A stretch of DNA of 64,000 bases, taken from positions 1,674,001 to 1,738,000 of the forward strand of contig CANLXH010000001.1 in NCBI GenBank assembly GCA_947495075.1, read 5' to 3'. Shown one piece after another: positions 16,919 to 26,663 of the stretch. The notes under the pieces were generated by a model. That model worked only from the letters and a program-made list of their open reading frames with translations. It was not told where the DNA came from and searched no databases. Numbering within the stretch: position 1 is the first letter of the stretch; the number at the start of each line of letters is the position of its first letter. The translations under genes were made by a program, and so were the position numbers. This stretch comes from an uncultured Croceitalea sp. (lineage in GTDB: Bacteria > Bacteroidota > Bacteroidia > Flavobacteriales > Flavobacteriaceae).

Positions 16919-19024
16919 TTAAGCTGCTTTAGGCTCTTCTACATAAATCTCGTAGTTGGTTCCTTCTTCTCTTGAAATTTTAATTGTCCCATGCAGCTGA
17001 TCCACTAGACCTTTTACCAATTGCATCCCAAATGATTTTAGTTTATCGATATCAAAATCCTCCGGAAGCCCGATGCCGTTATCTTGTATTTTTAACTTAT
17101 AAATGTTCGGCTTGTCCGTCCCTTCAAACTGAATCATTATTTTATTGGTCGCGACATTATTTTTAAATGCGTATTTGTATGAGTTGGTTACCAATTCATT
17201 AATGATAAGCCCAAGAGGTACCGCTAAAGAGATATTGATTTCTTTATTTTCAACCTCGGTCTCAAAATGAATAACCCTATCAGTAGAGTCAAAGGTGTTT
17301 TTCACTTGCTCCATTAATTCTTCAAAGTAGGTATTCACCTTTACCTTAGCAAAGGTGTTTGATTTGTATAGGTTCTGATGTATAATAGCCATTGACTTGA
17401 TTTTGGTCTGGCTTTCTTTGAGTGCCATTTTCAACTTTTCATCGCTACCGGTACTATTGGCCTGTGCATTTAAAAGGCTTAGTATAATCTGGAGATTGTT
17501 CTTTACCCTATGATGGATTTCTTTCATTAACAATTTGTTCTCCTCGTATTTTTCATTCAATACGCGATTTAGCTTCTGCTTTTGGCTATAACTTCTGTAC
17601 AAGACCAACAACAATGTTAACAAAGCACCTATTCCAATACAAAGCCCAATAAAATAGCTCGCACGTCTTTCGCTTTTTAATTCTTGTACCTCAGCTTCAC
17701 TCTTCAGGAGCGAAATCTCCTGGTCTTTCTCTGTTATTTCATAAGCAGATTCCAGGTTTTTAATAGTTTTTAGATCATTTTCTTTACCAATACTATCCTT
17801 ATACACTATGTAAGAAGAATAATTATCTAGTGCTCCCTTGTAATCTTGAAAGGTAGTATCGATTTGATAGAGCCCATGATAAGCGTCTCTAATTTTGGTC
17901 CTGTTCTGACGTACATTATAGATTGTGATTGCTTTATGTAAGTTCAGTTTTGCCGTTTCTAAAATTTTACGTGCCTTAGTTTTCTTATCTAACTGCTTAT
18001 ATAGGAAGCCCACTTTTTTCTGGGTATTCCCCATTTGTTCTAAATCTTTCATTTGTTCGCCTATCCCGACCGCTTTTTGATAATATTCAATGGCTAGGTC
18101 AAAATCGCCCAGTGCTTTTGAACAATCAGCTACACCATAATAATTAAATATGAGTTGTCTTAAATAGTTGGAAGACTCGATTAAAGCAATAGATTTAAGG
18201 TAATATTCTCTTGCCTGTTCATATTCTTTAAGTTCGTAATAATTGTAGGCTATATTTCCTAAAGCAGTCGACATATTTAAAATTTTCCCATCTTTTCTTA
18301 GTAAATCATAAGCTTTGTTGTGAAAATTAATAGCTTCTCTATACTCTCTGTGAGACCATTCAAGATGTCCAAAAGACGCATAGTATTTCCCTTTTAATTC
18401 ATTTGGTACTAACGGATTATTTATTTGAAGGCTAATCTTGTTAAGAATCTTCAACGCTTTTTCAAATTCCCCTAGTTCATAGTGTAGGTGTACGAGGTTA
18501 AGAGCTAATCGTAACTGTGGTTCAACAGGTTCTTGTTGCTCTATAGAAAGTTTATATGCTTTTTCACCATAGATAACTGCTTTTCTAAATTCTCGATTTC
18601 GATTATAAAGTAATGATAATCCATCATATGCCTGATATATTTGCCTTTTATATCCCCGTTCTTCAGCTATTTTAAGATTAGACTCTAATTCTAAAAGTGC
18701 ACTATCATATTTACCTTCTATTACTTTTAATCTAGCCAGTCTCACACGAGCTTCGAGCTCTTCCTCACGTTTATTTAATTTTAAGCTAATTTCAAGAGCT
18801 TTGTTTGCATAGTGTCTTGAGCTATCAATGTTTCTGTTGCCTTCCTCACTGTAAAATGCAGCTATTTTTAAAATTTCATCAATAGATTCCTCTGGTTTTG
18901 TTTTATTAATTATGATATGTAAGCTATCCAGATAGTCTTTTGAGTCTTTATATTCTTGAGCGCTTAATTTAAGCGTAAGAAGAGAACCGAAAAGCATAAT
19001 TATGTAAAAGGTTCTATTCTTCAT
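16919..19024 (-). CDS. TPR-containing HisKA_2 sensor histidine kinase (copy 2)
   Basis: The 701-residue protein has the same architecture as its downstream neighbour: signal peptide ending LSAQ, periplasmic TPR helices, one transmembrane helix around 456-477, and a kinase with EIHHRVKNNLQ and a complete HATPase domain. From the coiled coil onward (LNRVLNEKYEEN to PKAA) it matches copy 1 with a single residue change (KPNIYK against KPDIYK), and the DNA is also nearly identical. The N-terminal TPR part is only roughly two-thirds similar. This implies a recent tandem duplication with fast sensor divergence, or gene conversion of the kinase. It starts 30 bp after the third kinase and is followed by 122 bp before copy 1. 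Confidence 0.93.
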   Translation of the reverse strand: MKNRTFYIIMLFGSLLTLKLSAQEYKDSKDYLDSLHIIINKTKPEESIDEILKIAAFYSEEGNRNIDSSRHYANKALEISLKLNKREEELEARVRLARLKVIEGKYDSALLELESNLKIAEERGYKRQIYQAYDGLSLLYNRNREFRKAVIYGEKAYKLSIEQQEPVEPQLRLALNLVHLHYELGEFEKALKILNKISLQINNPLVPNELKGKYYASFGHLEWSHREYREAINFHNKAYDLLRKDGKILNMSTALGNIAYNYYELKEYEQAREYYLKSIALIESSNYLRQLIFNYYGVADCSKALGDFDLAIEYYQKAVGIGEQMKDLEQMGNTQKKVGFLYKQLDKKTKARKILETAKLNLHKAITIYNVRQNRTKIRDAYHGLYQIDTTFQDYKGALDNYSSYIVYKDSIGKENDLKTIKNLESAYEITEKDQEISLLKSEAEVQELKSERRASYFIGLCIGIGALLTLLLVLYRSYSQKQKLNRVLNEKYEENKLLMKEIHHRVKNNLQIILSLLNAQANSTGSDEKLKMALKESQTKIKSMAIIHQNLYKSNTFAKVKVNTYFEELMEQVKNTFDSTDRVIHFETEVENKEINISLAVPLGLIINELVTNSYKYAFKNNVATNKIMIQFEGTDKPNIYKLKIQDNGIGLPEDFDIDKLKSFGMQLVKGLVDQLHGTIKISREEGTNYEIYVEEPKAA

Positions 19025-19054
19025 TTAACAAAAATTGTTATTTACTCTACTTTA

Positions 19055-21229
19055 TCAAGCAGCTTCAGGTTCTTTGATAAATATTTCGTACCCAGTTCCT
19101 TGACTTTTTATAATAGAAATAGTGCCATGTAATTGATCTACAAGCCCTCTTACCAATTGCATACCAAAAGAGGTTAATTTTTCTATGTCAAAATCATCTG
19201 GCAACCCAATACCATTGTCCAGTACTACCAATTTATATGTATCCGGTTTTTCAGTTGAATTAAAATTAACAATTATTCGATTGCTTTTAAGGCTTTGATT
19301 GAAGGCATATTTATAAGAATTCGTAACCAATTCATTAACAATTAGTCCTACAGGAACAGCCATAGACATATTTATTTCTTTATTTTCAACATTGGTCTCA
19401 AATTGAATTGATTTGTTTTCTGTTTCAAATGTTTGGCTTACCTGATTTAAAAGCTCCGCGAAATAATTATTAACCTTGACCTTGGTATACGTTTGTGAGT
19501 TATACAAACTTTGATGGATAATCGCCATTGACTTTATTTTGGTCTGGCTTTCTTTTAATGCTACCTGAAGTTCTTTATCACCTTTAGCACTATTTATTTG
19601 TGCGTTTAAAAGACTTATTATTATCTGCAAATTATTTTTTACTCTATGATGAATCTCACCCATCAGCAATTTATTCTCCTCATATTTTTCTTTAATGGTT
19701 TTGTGCGCAACTTGTTTTAGATTTAAAGCTTTTAGTACTATAAATAATAAAGTCAATAGAAAAATACTACCTAGAGCCAGACCTATCGCAAAATTACCTT
19801 GTTGCTTATTCTTCTCATCTTGCAAAGTACTATTTACTTTGAGCATTGATATTTCCTTATCCTTTTTTTCAGTCTCAAAAGCCAATTCCAACTCTTCAAT
19901 TGTTTTGAGTTTTTCAAGATTATAAACACTATCCCTATGGTGTTCTATTTCTTTTTGTATTCTGGCAAATTGCTTATGATAGGTAAGGCTTGTTTTATAG
20001 TTTTTTTCTTCTTCATGAAGTTGAGACATTAATAAATGGGCGTCTCTTAATACTTCTCTATATTTTCTATGTTCAAAATTATCATCATTACCAGATAAGA
20101 ATACAATTATTTGATGGGTTATTTTTTTGGATTGACTTAATTGCCCATTTCGATAATAAGCTTGACTTAAACCATACTGCGAGGGTATGCTCAACGCACC
20201 ATAAGCCTTGGGAAATAATTTTGAATTCTCGATGGCACGTTTGTAATATTTTATACTAGTACTATAATCTTTAAGTTCTAAACTCGTGTTTCCTAATCTT
20301 TCAAGCAGATTATAAACTTTGTGTATATCTACTTCTTCTATTTGGTTTAAAGCTTTTCGATAATAATTGCGTGCAGCTATTAAGTTGTTCTGCTTTTCGC
20401 TTACTTGTCCCAAAATTTTATACGCTAAGTAGGTATTTGATGGATGCTCATTAGCCTCTAGGGCCTTTTTAGCAAAAGAACTAGCTTTCTCATTTAGGTC
20501 TAATTTCCTATAGTTCATGGCCAAGTTTGTATATGTTTTGGCAAGAAGAAAAGAATCTAGTTCTATATTTTCCTCATATTGGTTAACAATATCTAGTAAA
20601 ATTTTTACAGCTTTTTCATTATCATAGGTATAGAAGAGAATAGATGCTAACCCTAATGAAGCCTCCACAAATTTATTTACACCTAAAACATTTTTACCGT
20701 AATTAATGGAGTTATTCAAATGTATTTCAGATTCATATAAATTACATACCTCGCCAGTATTGAAACCTCTATCTCGAAATAGTTCTCCTAGTGCTTTGTG
20801 GAGCAAGGCAGTAGATTTATCTGATTGGTTCCTTACTGCTATTTCTATTTTTTCATAGAGTAAAGATGTAGCATCATCGTATTGTCCTCGGACTTGTAAT
20901 ACTTTTGCATGTAAAATGCTACCTTTTATTTGTGTTTCGAAGTTCCCTGTTTGTTTTCCTAAGTTTAATATTTCATCAGCGTATCGAAAAGCACTTTCCA
21001 TATCTTTAGATGAAGTAGTCTTTCCATTCAGATATAATTCCCCCAGGGTAATCATATGTTCAACCTTTACCAAACTTGAATTTGTGTCAAACAAAAGTTG
21101 TTTTACACTGTCTATTTCTCTAGTTTTTTCCTTAGGGGCTGGATGTTGACCAAAACATGACAATACCATTAGGAAAGAAAGTTCTAAAAGGAACTGTATT
21201 TTTAATGAATTTGATTTATAAGTGTGCAT
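19055..21229 (-). CDS. TPR-containing HisKA_2 sensor histidine kinase (copy 3, most divergent)
   Basis: I place the start at 21229 because MHTYKSNSLKIQFLLELSF then gives a normal export signal ending SCFGQ; an ATG at 21265 would add 12 residues. The 724-residue protein repeats the plan of the two kinases behind it: about 440 periplasmic residues with TPR motifs (for example AARNYYRKALNQIEEVD and STSIKYYKRAIENSK), a membrane helix (FAIGLALGSIFLLTLLFIVL), then EIHHRVKNNLQIIISLL, NELVTNSYKYAF and DNGIGLPDDF. The kinase part is clearly homologous to copies 1 and 2 but not near-identical, so this copy is the oldest branch. It lies 46 bp after the NtrC-type regulator, its probable partner. Confidence 0.92.
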   Translation of the reverse strand: MHTYKSNSLKIQFLLELSFLMVLSCFGQHPAPKEKTREIDSVKQLLFDTNSSLVKVEHMITLGELYLNGKTTSSKDMESAFRYADEILNLGKQTGNFETQIKGSILHAKVLQVRGQYDDATSLLYEKIEIAVRNQSDKSTALLHKALGELFRDRGFNTGEVCNLYESEIHLNNSINYGKNVLGVNKFVEASLGLASILFYTYDNEKAVKILLDIVNQYEENIELDSFLLAKTYTNLAMNYRKLDLNEKASSFAKKALEANEHPSNTYLAYKILGQVSEKQNNLIAARNYYRKALNQIEEVDIHKVYNLLERLGNTSLELKDYSTSIKYYKRAIENSKLFPKAYGALSIPSQYGLSQAYYRNGQLSQSKKITHQIIVFLSGNDDNFEHRKYREVLRDAHLLMSQLHEEEKNYKTSLTYHKQFARIQKEIEHHRDSVYNLEKLKTIEELELAFETEKKDKEISMLKVNSTLQDEKNKQQGNFAIGLALGSIFLLTLLFIVLKALNLKQVAHKTIKEKYEENKLLMGEIHHRVKNNLQIIISLLNAQINSAKGDKELQVALKESQTKIKSMAIIHQSLYNSQTYTKVKVNNYFAELLNQVSQTFETENKSIQFETNVENKEINMSMAVPVGLIVNELVTNSYKYAFNQSLKSNRIIVNFNSTEKPDTYKLVVLDNGIGLPDDFDIEKLTSFGMQLVRGLVDQLHGTISIIKSQGTGYEIFIKEPEAA

Positions 21230-21311
21230 CGAGCAAGATTCTATTTTGTGTCTACTTATCAGCATTAATAAAGCTATTCAAAGTTCTTTTAATACATCAT
21301 TGCTAAAGACA

Positions 21312-22688
21312 TCAATACGATTTTTTGTTTATACCTAACTTTTTTATCTTAAAGTCCAAAGTATTTGGATGTAACTTTAGTATCGAAGCTGCACCATCAT
21401 CTCCTCTTATTTTACCATTACAGAATATAAGAGTTTGTATAATCTGCTCTCTTTCTATTTCTTCAAGTGATTTCATTTGAAACTCCTTTTGATGGGAAGA
21501 TTCGTTTGTTGAATCTGTACCATTTTCAATCGCAATATCAAGTTCTTCGCCATCAGAAAGTATAACTCCTCTTTCAACATAATGTTGAAGTTCTCGCACA
21601 TTTCCCGGCCAAGAATATCGTTGGAAGGCTTGTTGCGTTGTCTTAGAAATAGAAACCATTTTTTTATTGATTTTTTCAGAAAAAAGTTTCAAAAAATGGT
21701 CTGCAAGTACTAAGATATCATCTCCTCGCTCCCTCAATGGGGGAATGTGGATTGGAAATATGTTAAGTCTAAAAAAAAGATCTGCCCTAAAGTTACCTTC
21801 TTGTACTTCTTTGGTAAGATCCCTATTGGTAGCAGCAATAATTCTTATATCTACTTTTTTTAGTTCATTCCCTCCAATAGTTTCGATTTCTTTTTCCTGT
21901 AGGCATCTTAGCAGCTTTGATTGACTTGATAAGGGCAACTCCCCAATTTCATCCAAAAAAAGTGTTCCCCCATCCGCTAGTTCAAACTTACCTAGTCTTT
22001 TCTCTGTCGCCCCAGTAAAACTTCCTTTCTCATGACCAAATAATACAGATTCAATTAACTCTGCCGGTAATGCCGCACAATTTACTTTTACTAGACTATT
22101 CTCGCTGCGCGCAGACATTTGATGTACCGCTTGCATGAACAGTTCTTTTCCTGTTCCAGTTTCTCCATGTATTAAAACAGTTACATCTGTCTTGGCTACC
22201 TGCTTAACTTTTTTTAATGCTTCTTGAACAACCTTGCTATCACCAATAATCTCATAGCTACTCGTAGCCTTCTTATCCTTTGTAATGGATTTATTTTCGG
22301 TAGCATCGGATGGTGGACGATGCAGTTTGGAAAAACTTATTTCAAGGGCCACTCTAATATCACGTTCATCAAACGGTTTAAGAATATAACCGAGTGGGTT
22401 CGTAGTATTCATTTGTTCAAGAGTATCCGCATCTGAATAGGAAGTAACATACAAATACGGAATGTTATATTTTTCATCGATTTTTTTGGCCAAATCGATT
22501 CCTGTTTCCTCACCAATGAGGCGTATGTCCAGAAATACCAAATCTGGTTTTTCTTTTTCTATCTTCTTGAGGGCATCTGCAACCGTTTTAGCATGTCCCA
22601 TTACGGCATAACCAAGATTGGTAACTATATTTTTTAAATCTTGTGCTATAACAAATTCATCCTCGACTATTAAAAGTTTACCTGCCAT
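21312..22688 (-). CDS. NtrC-type sigma-54-dependent response regulator
   Basis: The 458-residue protein has three modules. Residues 1-120 are a receiver with Asp54 in LVFLDIRL as the phosphoacceptor, Thr/Ser around 82 and Lys104 in ILKPFDE. Residues of about 145-385 are an AAA+ domain with Walker A GETGTGKE (175-182), the sigma-54 contact loop GSFTGA (222-227, Ser in place of the usual Ala) and Walker B GGTLFLDEIGE (240-250). The C-terminus has a Fis-like helix-turn-helix (GAASILKLHPNTLDFKIKKLGI). It activates sigma-54 promoters when phosphorylated, presumably by the adjacent HisKA_2 kinases. I could not find a convincing -24/-12 site in the window. Confidence 0.94.
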   Translation of the reverse strand: MAGKLLIVEDEFVIAQDLKNIVTNLGYAVMGHAKTVADALKKIEKEKPDLVFLDIRLIGEETGIDLAKKIDEKYNIPYLYVTSYSDADTLEQMNTTNPLGYILKPFDERDIRVALEISFSKLHRPPSDATENKSITKDKKATSSYEIIGDSKVVQEALKKVKQVAKTDVTVLIHGETGTGKELFMQAVHQMSARSENSLVKVNCAALPAELIESVLFGHEKGSFTGATEKRLGKFELADGGTLFLDEIGELPLSSQSKLLRCLQEKEIETIGGNELKKVDIRIIAATNRDLTKEVQEGNFRADLFFRLNIFPIHIPPLRERGDDILVLADHFLKLFSEKINKKMVSISKTTQQAFQRYSWPGNVRELQHYVERGVILSDGEELDIAIENGTDSTNESSHQKEFQMKSLEEIEREQIIQTLIFCNGKIRGDDGAASILKLHPNTLDFKIKKLGINKKSY

Positions 22689-22758
22689 TTATGTATTTAA
22701 ACGCTACTATTTATATATGCTACAATTTACTGAAATTTTAAGATATTCTTCTTTGGTT

Positions 22759-23235
22759 TCAGTCCTTATTCAAATAAGCGTTAAACATCCATATCAATTT
22801 CTCTTGTTCCCTTATATAATCGCTCATTAATGCGCTGGTTCCCTCATCATTATGTTCTCCTGCAAGTTCTAATAAGTCACGTTCTATAGGTAGTAGGACC
22901 TCATACCCCTTTAGGATTTCCATGATAGCCTTGTCTCCCTCACTAATGTTTTTGGCTTCTGCTATTTTAGATACTTTCATATAATCAGAGTATGCATGAA
23001 CCGGAGTGAAACCTAAAGTCAATATCCGTTCAGCAATTTCATCTATTTTTACAAGTGATTCATTGTACAGCTCTTCAAATTTTGCATGAAGCTCAAAAAA
23101 TTTATTGCCTTTAATATTCCAATGAAATCCTCTAGCGTTCATATAAAACACCTGATAATTTGACAAAAGTTCATTTAGCTTGTTCGAAATAATTTCTGAC
23201 TCTCTTGATTTAAGTCCAATGTTGTTTAATGTCAT
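22759..23235 (-). CDS. dps: Dps-family ferritin-like DNA-binding protein
   Basis: Dps proteins form 12-subunit shells that oxidise and store iron and protect DNA from hydrogen peroxide. The 158-residue protein has the ferroxidase signature: MNARGFHWNIKGNKFFELHAKFEELY, with His38, His50 and Glu54 near the inter-subunit iron site, and Trp39. The tail is not lysine-rich, so direct DNA binding is uncertain. It begins 31 bp after the stop of acnA and lies 70 bp before the response regulator. Pairing with aconitase makes sense, since damaged 4Fe-4S clusters release iron that Dps can sequester; that link is inferred. Confidence 0.94.
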   Translation of the reverse strand: MTLNNIGLKSRESEIISNKLNELLSNYQVFYMNARGFHWNIKGNKFFELHAKFEELYNESLVKIDEIAERILTLGFTPVHAYSDYMKVSKIAEAKNISEGDKAIMEILKGYEVLLPIERDLLELAGEHNDEGTSALMSDYIREQEKLIWMFNAYLNKD

Positions 23236-23266
23236 TTTTTCTGTTTTTAATATGTTATTATGATAA

Positions 23267-25951
23267 TCAATCTAGTTTTTTAGCAGACAAAGTTTTTAGG
23301 TAATTACGTAATACATAATGTAAGATTCCTTCGTTTTTATAGTATGCTACTTCAATCTTGGAATCTAAGCGACAAACGACATCAAATTTTTTAATATTTC
23401 CATGCTCGTCTTCTGCGGTAATTTCAATAACTTTTCGTGGTGTTAACTCAGAAGTAATACCTGAAAACGTAAATTTTTCAGAGCCTGACAAACCAAGAGT
23501 ATTCGCATTTTCTCCGTTCTTGTACTCCAAAGGAAGTACGCCCATCCCCACCAAATTGCTTCTATGAATACGCTCGTAGCTTTCTGCAAGGACCACCTTG
23601 ACTCCCAGTAATATAGTACCTTTTGCAGCCCAATCCCTAGAGGAACCACTCCCGTATTCCTTACCGGCTAAAACTAAAAGTGGCACATTGTCTTTAAGGT
23701 ATTTTTGCGCTGCATCAAATACAGTCAATTCCATATTGTCGGGGAAATACGTTGTAAAACCACCTTCTTTTTTTGCAAGTTTGTTTTTTATACGCACATT
23801 GGCAAAAGTACCTCGCATCATAACTTCGTGATTTCCTCTTCTAGACCCGTATGAATTGAAGTTTTCAATAGCCACACCAGATTCTATTAGGTATTTTCCA
23901 GCTGGAGCATTCGCGGCAAATCTACCTGCAGGTGAAATGTGATCCGTTGTAACAAAATCTCCTAACATTAATAAAGCTCGTGCATCTTTTATTTCGGTTA
24001 CTGGATTTGGTTCTTTTGAAATTCCTTCGAAAAAAGGAGCTTCTTTAATATAAGTGGAGTCTTTATTCCAGATATAGTTTTGACCTGAAGGAACTTCCAT
24101 TTTCTTCCATTCTTCTTCCCCATCAAAAATTACATTATATGTTTCTTCAAAATCTTTTTGGGAAAGTGCTGCCGTAATAATTTCTTGTATCTCCTCTGTC
24201 GTTGGCCAGATATCTTTCATAAAAACGGGAACACCGTTTGCATCAACCCCTAAAGGTTCGGTGGTAAGGTCAATATTAACCGTTCCCACTAAAGCATAAG
24301 CAATTACCAATAAAGGGGAGGCCAGGAAATTCATCTTTACTTGTGGGTGTACTCTCGCTTCAAAATTTCTGTTAGAAGAGAGTACGGCAGAGACGTTTAA
24401 TCCATCTGTTTCTACGGCATTGGCAATAGCCTCTGGAAGAGGACCACTATTTCCGATACAACTAGTGCAACCATAACCCACTGTATAAAAATTCAATGCT
24501 TCTAAATCTTCTTGTAATCCTGATTTAGTAAGGTAATTGGTTACAACCTTAGAACCTGGAGCTAGACTGGTTTTTACCCAAGGTTTTACGTTTAAACCAC
24601 GTTCTCTAGCTTTTCTAGCTACAAGTCCTGCACCTACCATAACATACGGATTGGAGGTGTTTGTACAACTGGTGATGGCAGCAATAACAACAGAACCATC
24701 ATTTAAATTGAAGCTGGTATCGTTCATAGTCACCGCCGTGCTTTTCAGCTCAACTTCGTTGGTTTTTTGATATTCTTTACCCACAGCTTCGTATTCGAGC
24801 TGTATCAATTCTTGAAAACGTTGTTTTAGATTTTTAACTAAGATTTTATCTTGAGGTCTTTTAGGGCCTGATATCGTGGGCTCTAACGTAGATAAATCTA
24901 GTGTAACTATATCTGTATAATTTATTTTTTCATTTCCGGTACGCCAGAGAAAGTTTTCTTTTGCATAATACTCAACCAAATTCAAGGTCTCAATTGGGCG
25001 ATTGGTTTTTCTCATGTAGTCTATGGTCTGGTCATCAATTGGAAAATAAGTGGCCGTACAACCAAACTCAGGCGACATATTGGCGATTGTAGCTCTATCA
25101 GGCACAGATAAATAATCCAAGCCATCACCAAAGACTTCTACAAATTTACCTACCACACCATAATCTCTAAGTAGTTTTGTTACGGTAAGTACCATATCTG
25201 TAGCATTGGTTCCTATGGGTAGTTTTCCAGTCAGTTCTAAACCAATAACCTCTGGAGTTGCCATGTATATAGGCTGATCTAACATTGCAGCTTCTGCTTC
25301 TATTCCACCCACACCCCAACCTAAAACTCCTATTCCATTAACCATGGGTGTATGAGAATCTGTACCCACTAAGGTATCTGGGAATAACCATCCATTACGC
25401 TGCACAACACCTTGAGCTAGGTTCTCCAAGTTTACTTGGTGGCATATCCCCATACCTGGAGGTACTACCCTAAAATTATCAAATGCTTGCTGCCCCCATT
25501 TTAGGAGTTTATATCTTTCGTGATTGCGTTCATATTCTTTTTGAACATTTTTATCGTAGGAATCTTTACTGCCGTAATAATCAACCTGTACCGAATGGTC
25601 CACAACAAGGTCCACGGGAACACTAGGATTAATTTCAACACCTTCATACCCCTTTCTAATTACTTCGGAACGAATAGATGCAATGTCTACAATTGCGGGA
25701 ACGCCGGTAAAGTCTTGCATTAGAACCCGAGAAGGTTTAAAAGGGATATCTTGACCAATAGCTTCTGAACTCCAATTGCTTAAGATATCAACATGGCTTT
25801 GCGTAACCGCTAGTCCATCTAGATTGCGAATACTATTTTCCAATAAGATTCTTATGGAATAAGGCATGGTCTCTATGCCTTTGATAGCAGCAAGATTGAC
25901 TACGTTAACTAGGTTTCCTTTGTAATTGAGTTTTTTTTTAAGTTCTAGCAT
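23267..25951 (-). CDS. acnA: Aconitate hydratase AcnA
   Basis: Aconitase interconverts citrate and isocitrate in the TCA cycle using a 4Fe-4S cluster. I use the ATG at 25951, giving 894 residues, the normal AcnA length; an ATG at 26044 would add 31 residues unlike the family. The protein shows VDHSVQVD, SHTPMVNGIGVLGWGVGG, the cluster cysteines in TSCTNTSNP and GYGCTSCIGNSGPL, and swivel-domain motifs TTDHISPAG and YGSGSSRDWAAKG. It is the first gene of a probable operon with dps, the NtrC-type regulator and the kinases. A double terminator lies between it and the upstream NTF2-like gene, so it has its own promoter. Confidence 0.96.
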   Translation of the reverse strand: MLELKKKLNYKGNLVNVVNLAAIKGIETMPYSIRILLENSIRNLDGLAVTQSHVDILSNWSSEAIGQDIPFKPSRVLMQDFTGVPAIVDIASIRSEVIRKGYEGVEINPSVPVDLVVDHSVQVDYYGSKDSYDKNVQKEYERNHERYKLLKWGQQAFDNFRVVPPGMGICHQVNLENLAQGVVQRNGWLFPDTLVGTDSHTPMVNGIGVLGWGVGGIEAEAAMLDQPIYMATPEVIGLELTGKLPIGTNATDMVLTVTKLLRDYGVVGKFVEVFGDGLDYLSVPDRATIANMSPEFGCTATYFPIDDQTIDYMRKTNRPIETLNLVEYYAKENFLWRTGNEKINYTDIVTLDLSTLEPTISGPKRPQDKILVKNLKQRFQELIQLEYEAVGKEYQKTNEVELKSTAVTMNDTSFNLNDGSVVIAAITSCTNTSNPYVMVGAGLVARKARERGLNVKPWVKTSLAPGSKVVTNYLTKSGLQEDLEALNFYTVGYGCTSCIGNSGPLPEAIANAVETDGLNVSAVLSSNRNFEARVHPQVKMNFLASPLLVIAYALVGTVNIDLTTEPLGVDANGVPVFMKDIWPTTEEIQEIITAALSQKDFEETYNVIFDGEEEWKKMEVPSGQNYIWNKDSTYIKEAPFFEGISKEPNPVTEIKDARALLMLGDFVTTDHISPAGRFAANAPAGKYLIESGVAIENFNSYGSRRGNHEVMMRGTFANVRIKNKLAKKEGGFTTYFPDNMELTVFDAAQKYLKDNVPLLVLAGKEYGSGSSRDWAAKGTILLGVKVVLAESYERIHRSNLVGMGVLPLEYKNGENANTLGLSGSEKFTFSGITSELTPRKVIEITAEDEHGNIKKFDVVCRLDSKIEVAYYKNEGILHYVLRNYLKTLSAKKLD

Positions 25952-26120
25952 ACCAGTTGGTGATTTATACTGTTCGGAAATTAGAGTATATTTAATAAAC
26001 CATAGGCGCAAAAACCAAGCATTTTTTAAGCTTAGCTTCCTCACTTATGTTTTTATCTCTAAGATTATAAATTTTAGTAAAAATCGTCACATAGTTTTTT
26101 AATATTATGCTAAAATGTAA

Positions 26121-26143
26121 AAAAATTGCCGTTTGCAATTTTT
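26121..26143 (-). terminator. Hairpin with T tail on the minus strand
   Basis: AAAAATTGC (26121-26129) and GCAATTTTT (26135-26143) form a perfect 9-bp stem with a 5-base loop. On the minus strand the right arm runs into seven T residues, as in intrinsic terminators. It follows the longer hairpin at 26180-26241 and lies about 170 bp before the acnA start. Confidence 0.5.
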
Positions 26144-26179
26144 CTGTTCAAATTTTAGAAAATAGTGTACTCTATTTAA

Positions 26180-26241
26180 AAAACCCATCTTACTCTTTTT
26201 CCACTTCTTAAAGTGCATAAAATTTAGCAAGATGGGCTTTT
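26180..26241 (-). terminator. Terminator after the isochorismatase-OsmC-NTF2 operon
   Basis: AAAACCCATCTT (26180-26191) pairs with AAGATGGGCTTTT (26229-26241) apart from one G/T-type mismatch, with a small internal hairpin (CACTT/AAGTG) in the loop. It begins 7 bp after the stop codon at 26248 and on the minus strand ends GATGGGTTTTTT, so it reads as a Rho-independent terminator. Confidence 0.6.
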
Positions 26242-26247
26242 AGTAAG

Positions 26248-26604
26248 TTAAGCGTGGTAGTAACGTTCTCTGTATATCTTACCATCTCTCCATTCAGTAG
26301 CTACGATTTGTTCAGAAACTAAGGTCGTACCATCATTCAAATCTGCTGTAAAAACTGCATCATAAAATGAATGATTACCATTTACTGCGTAATTACCAGA
26401 CTTGTACCCAATGAATTTCTTTAACTCGTTCTTTATCCAATCTTCTTCAAATTGAATACAGGCTTTTTTTCCTACTTTGGGGTCTCCATTTGCTTCACGT
26501 ACAATTACGTCATCATGAAAGTACGTATCCATTGCTTCGATAAATTCACCTTTAGCTAAAAGTTCGTGAATATGCTTTAAGTTTTTTTCTATTGAATTCT
26601 CCAT
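26248..26604 (-). CDS. SnoaL/NTF2-like protein
   Basis: The 118-residue protein has the NTF2-like cone pattern: an N-terminal helix pair (LKHIHELLAKGEFIEAMDTYFHDDVIVREAN), then GNYAVNGNHSFYDAVFTADLNDGTTLVSEQIVATEWRDGKIYRERYYHA as curved strands. Members bind or isomerise small hydrophobic molecules or act as structural units; its substrate is unknown. It is the last gene of the minus-strand run from 30588 and is followed at once by a terminator. Two other NTF2-like proteins lie at 52803 and 60693. Confidence 0.8.
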   Translation of the reverse strand: MENSIEKNLKHIHELLAKGEFIEAMDTYFHDDVIVREANGDPKVGKKACIQFEEDWIKNELKKFIGYKSGNYAVNGNHSFYDAVFTADLNDGTTLVSEQIVATEWRDGKIYRERYYHA

Positions 26605-26663
26605 TTTAATATTGATTTAATTGTTTTTAATTAATTATTTAAAAAATCGATTTATATTTTGTC

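Noticed and set aside
16984-17166. Plus-strand frames repeated at 14759 and 16984
   Set aside because: They are identical because they lie in the duplicated kinase segments on the opposite strand; nothing suggests they are expressed.
26044-26120. Sigma-54 promoter upstream of acnA
   Set aside because: No TGGCAC-N5-TTGCW-like match was found in either orientation.
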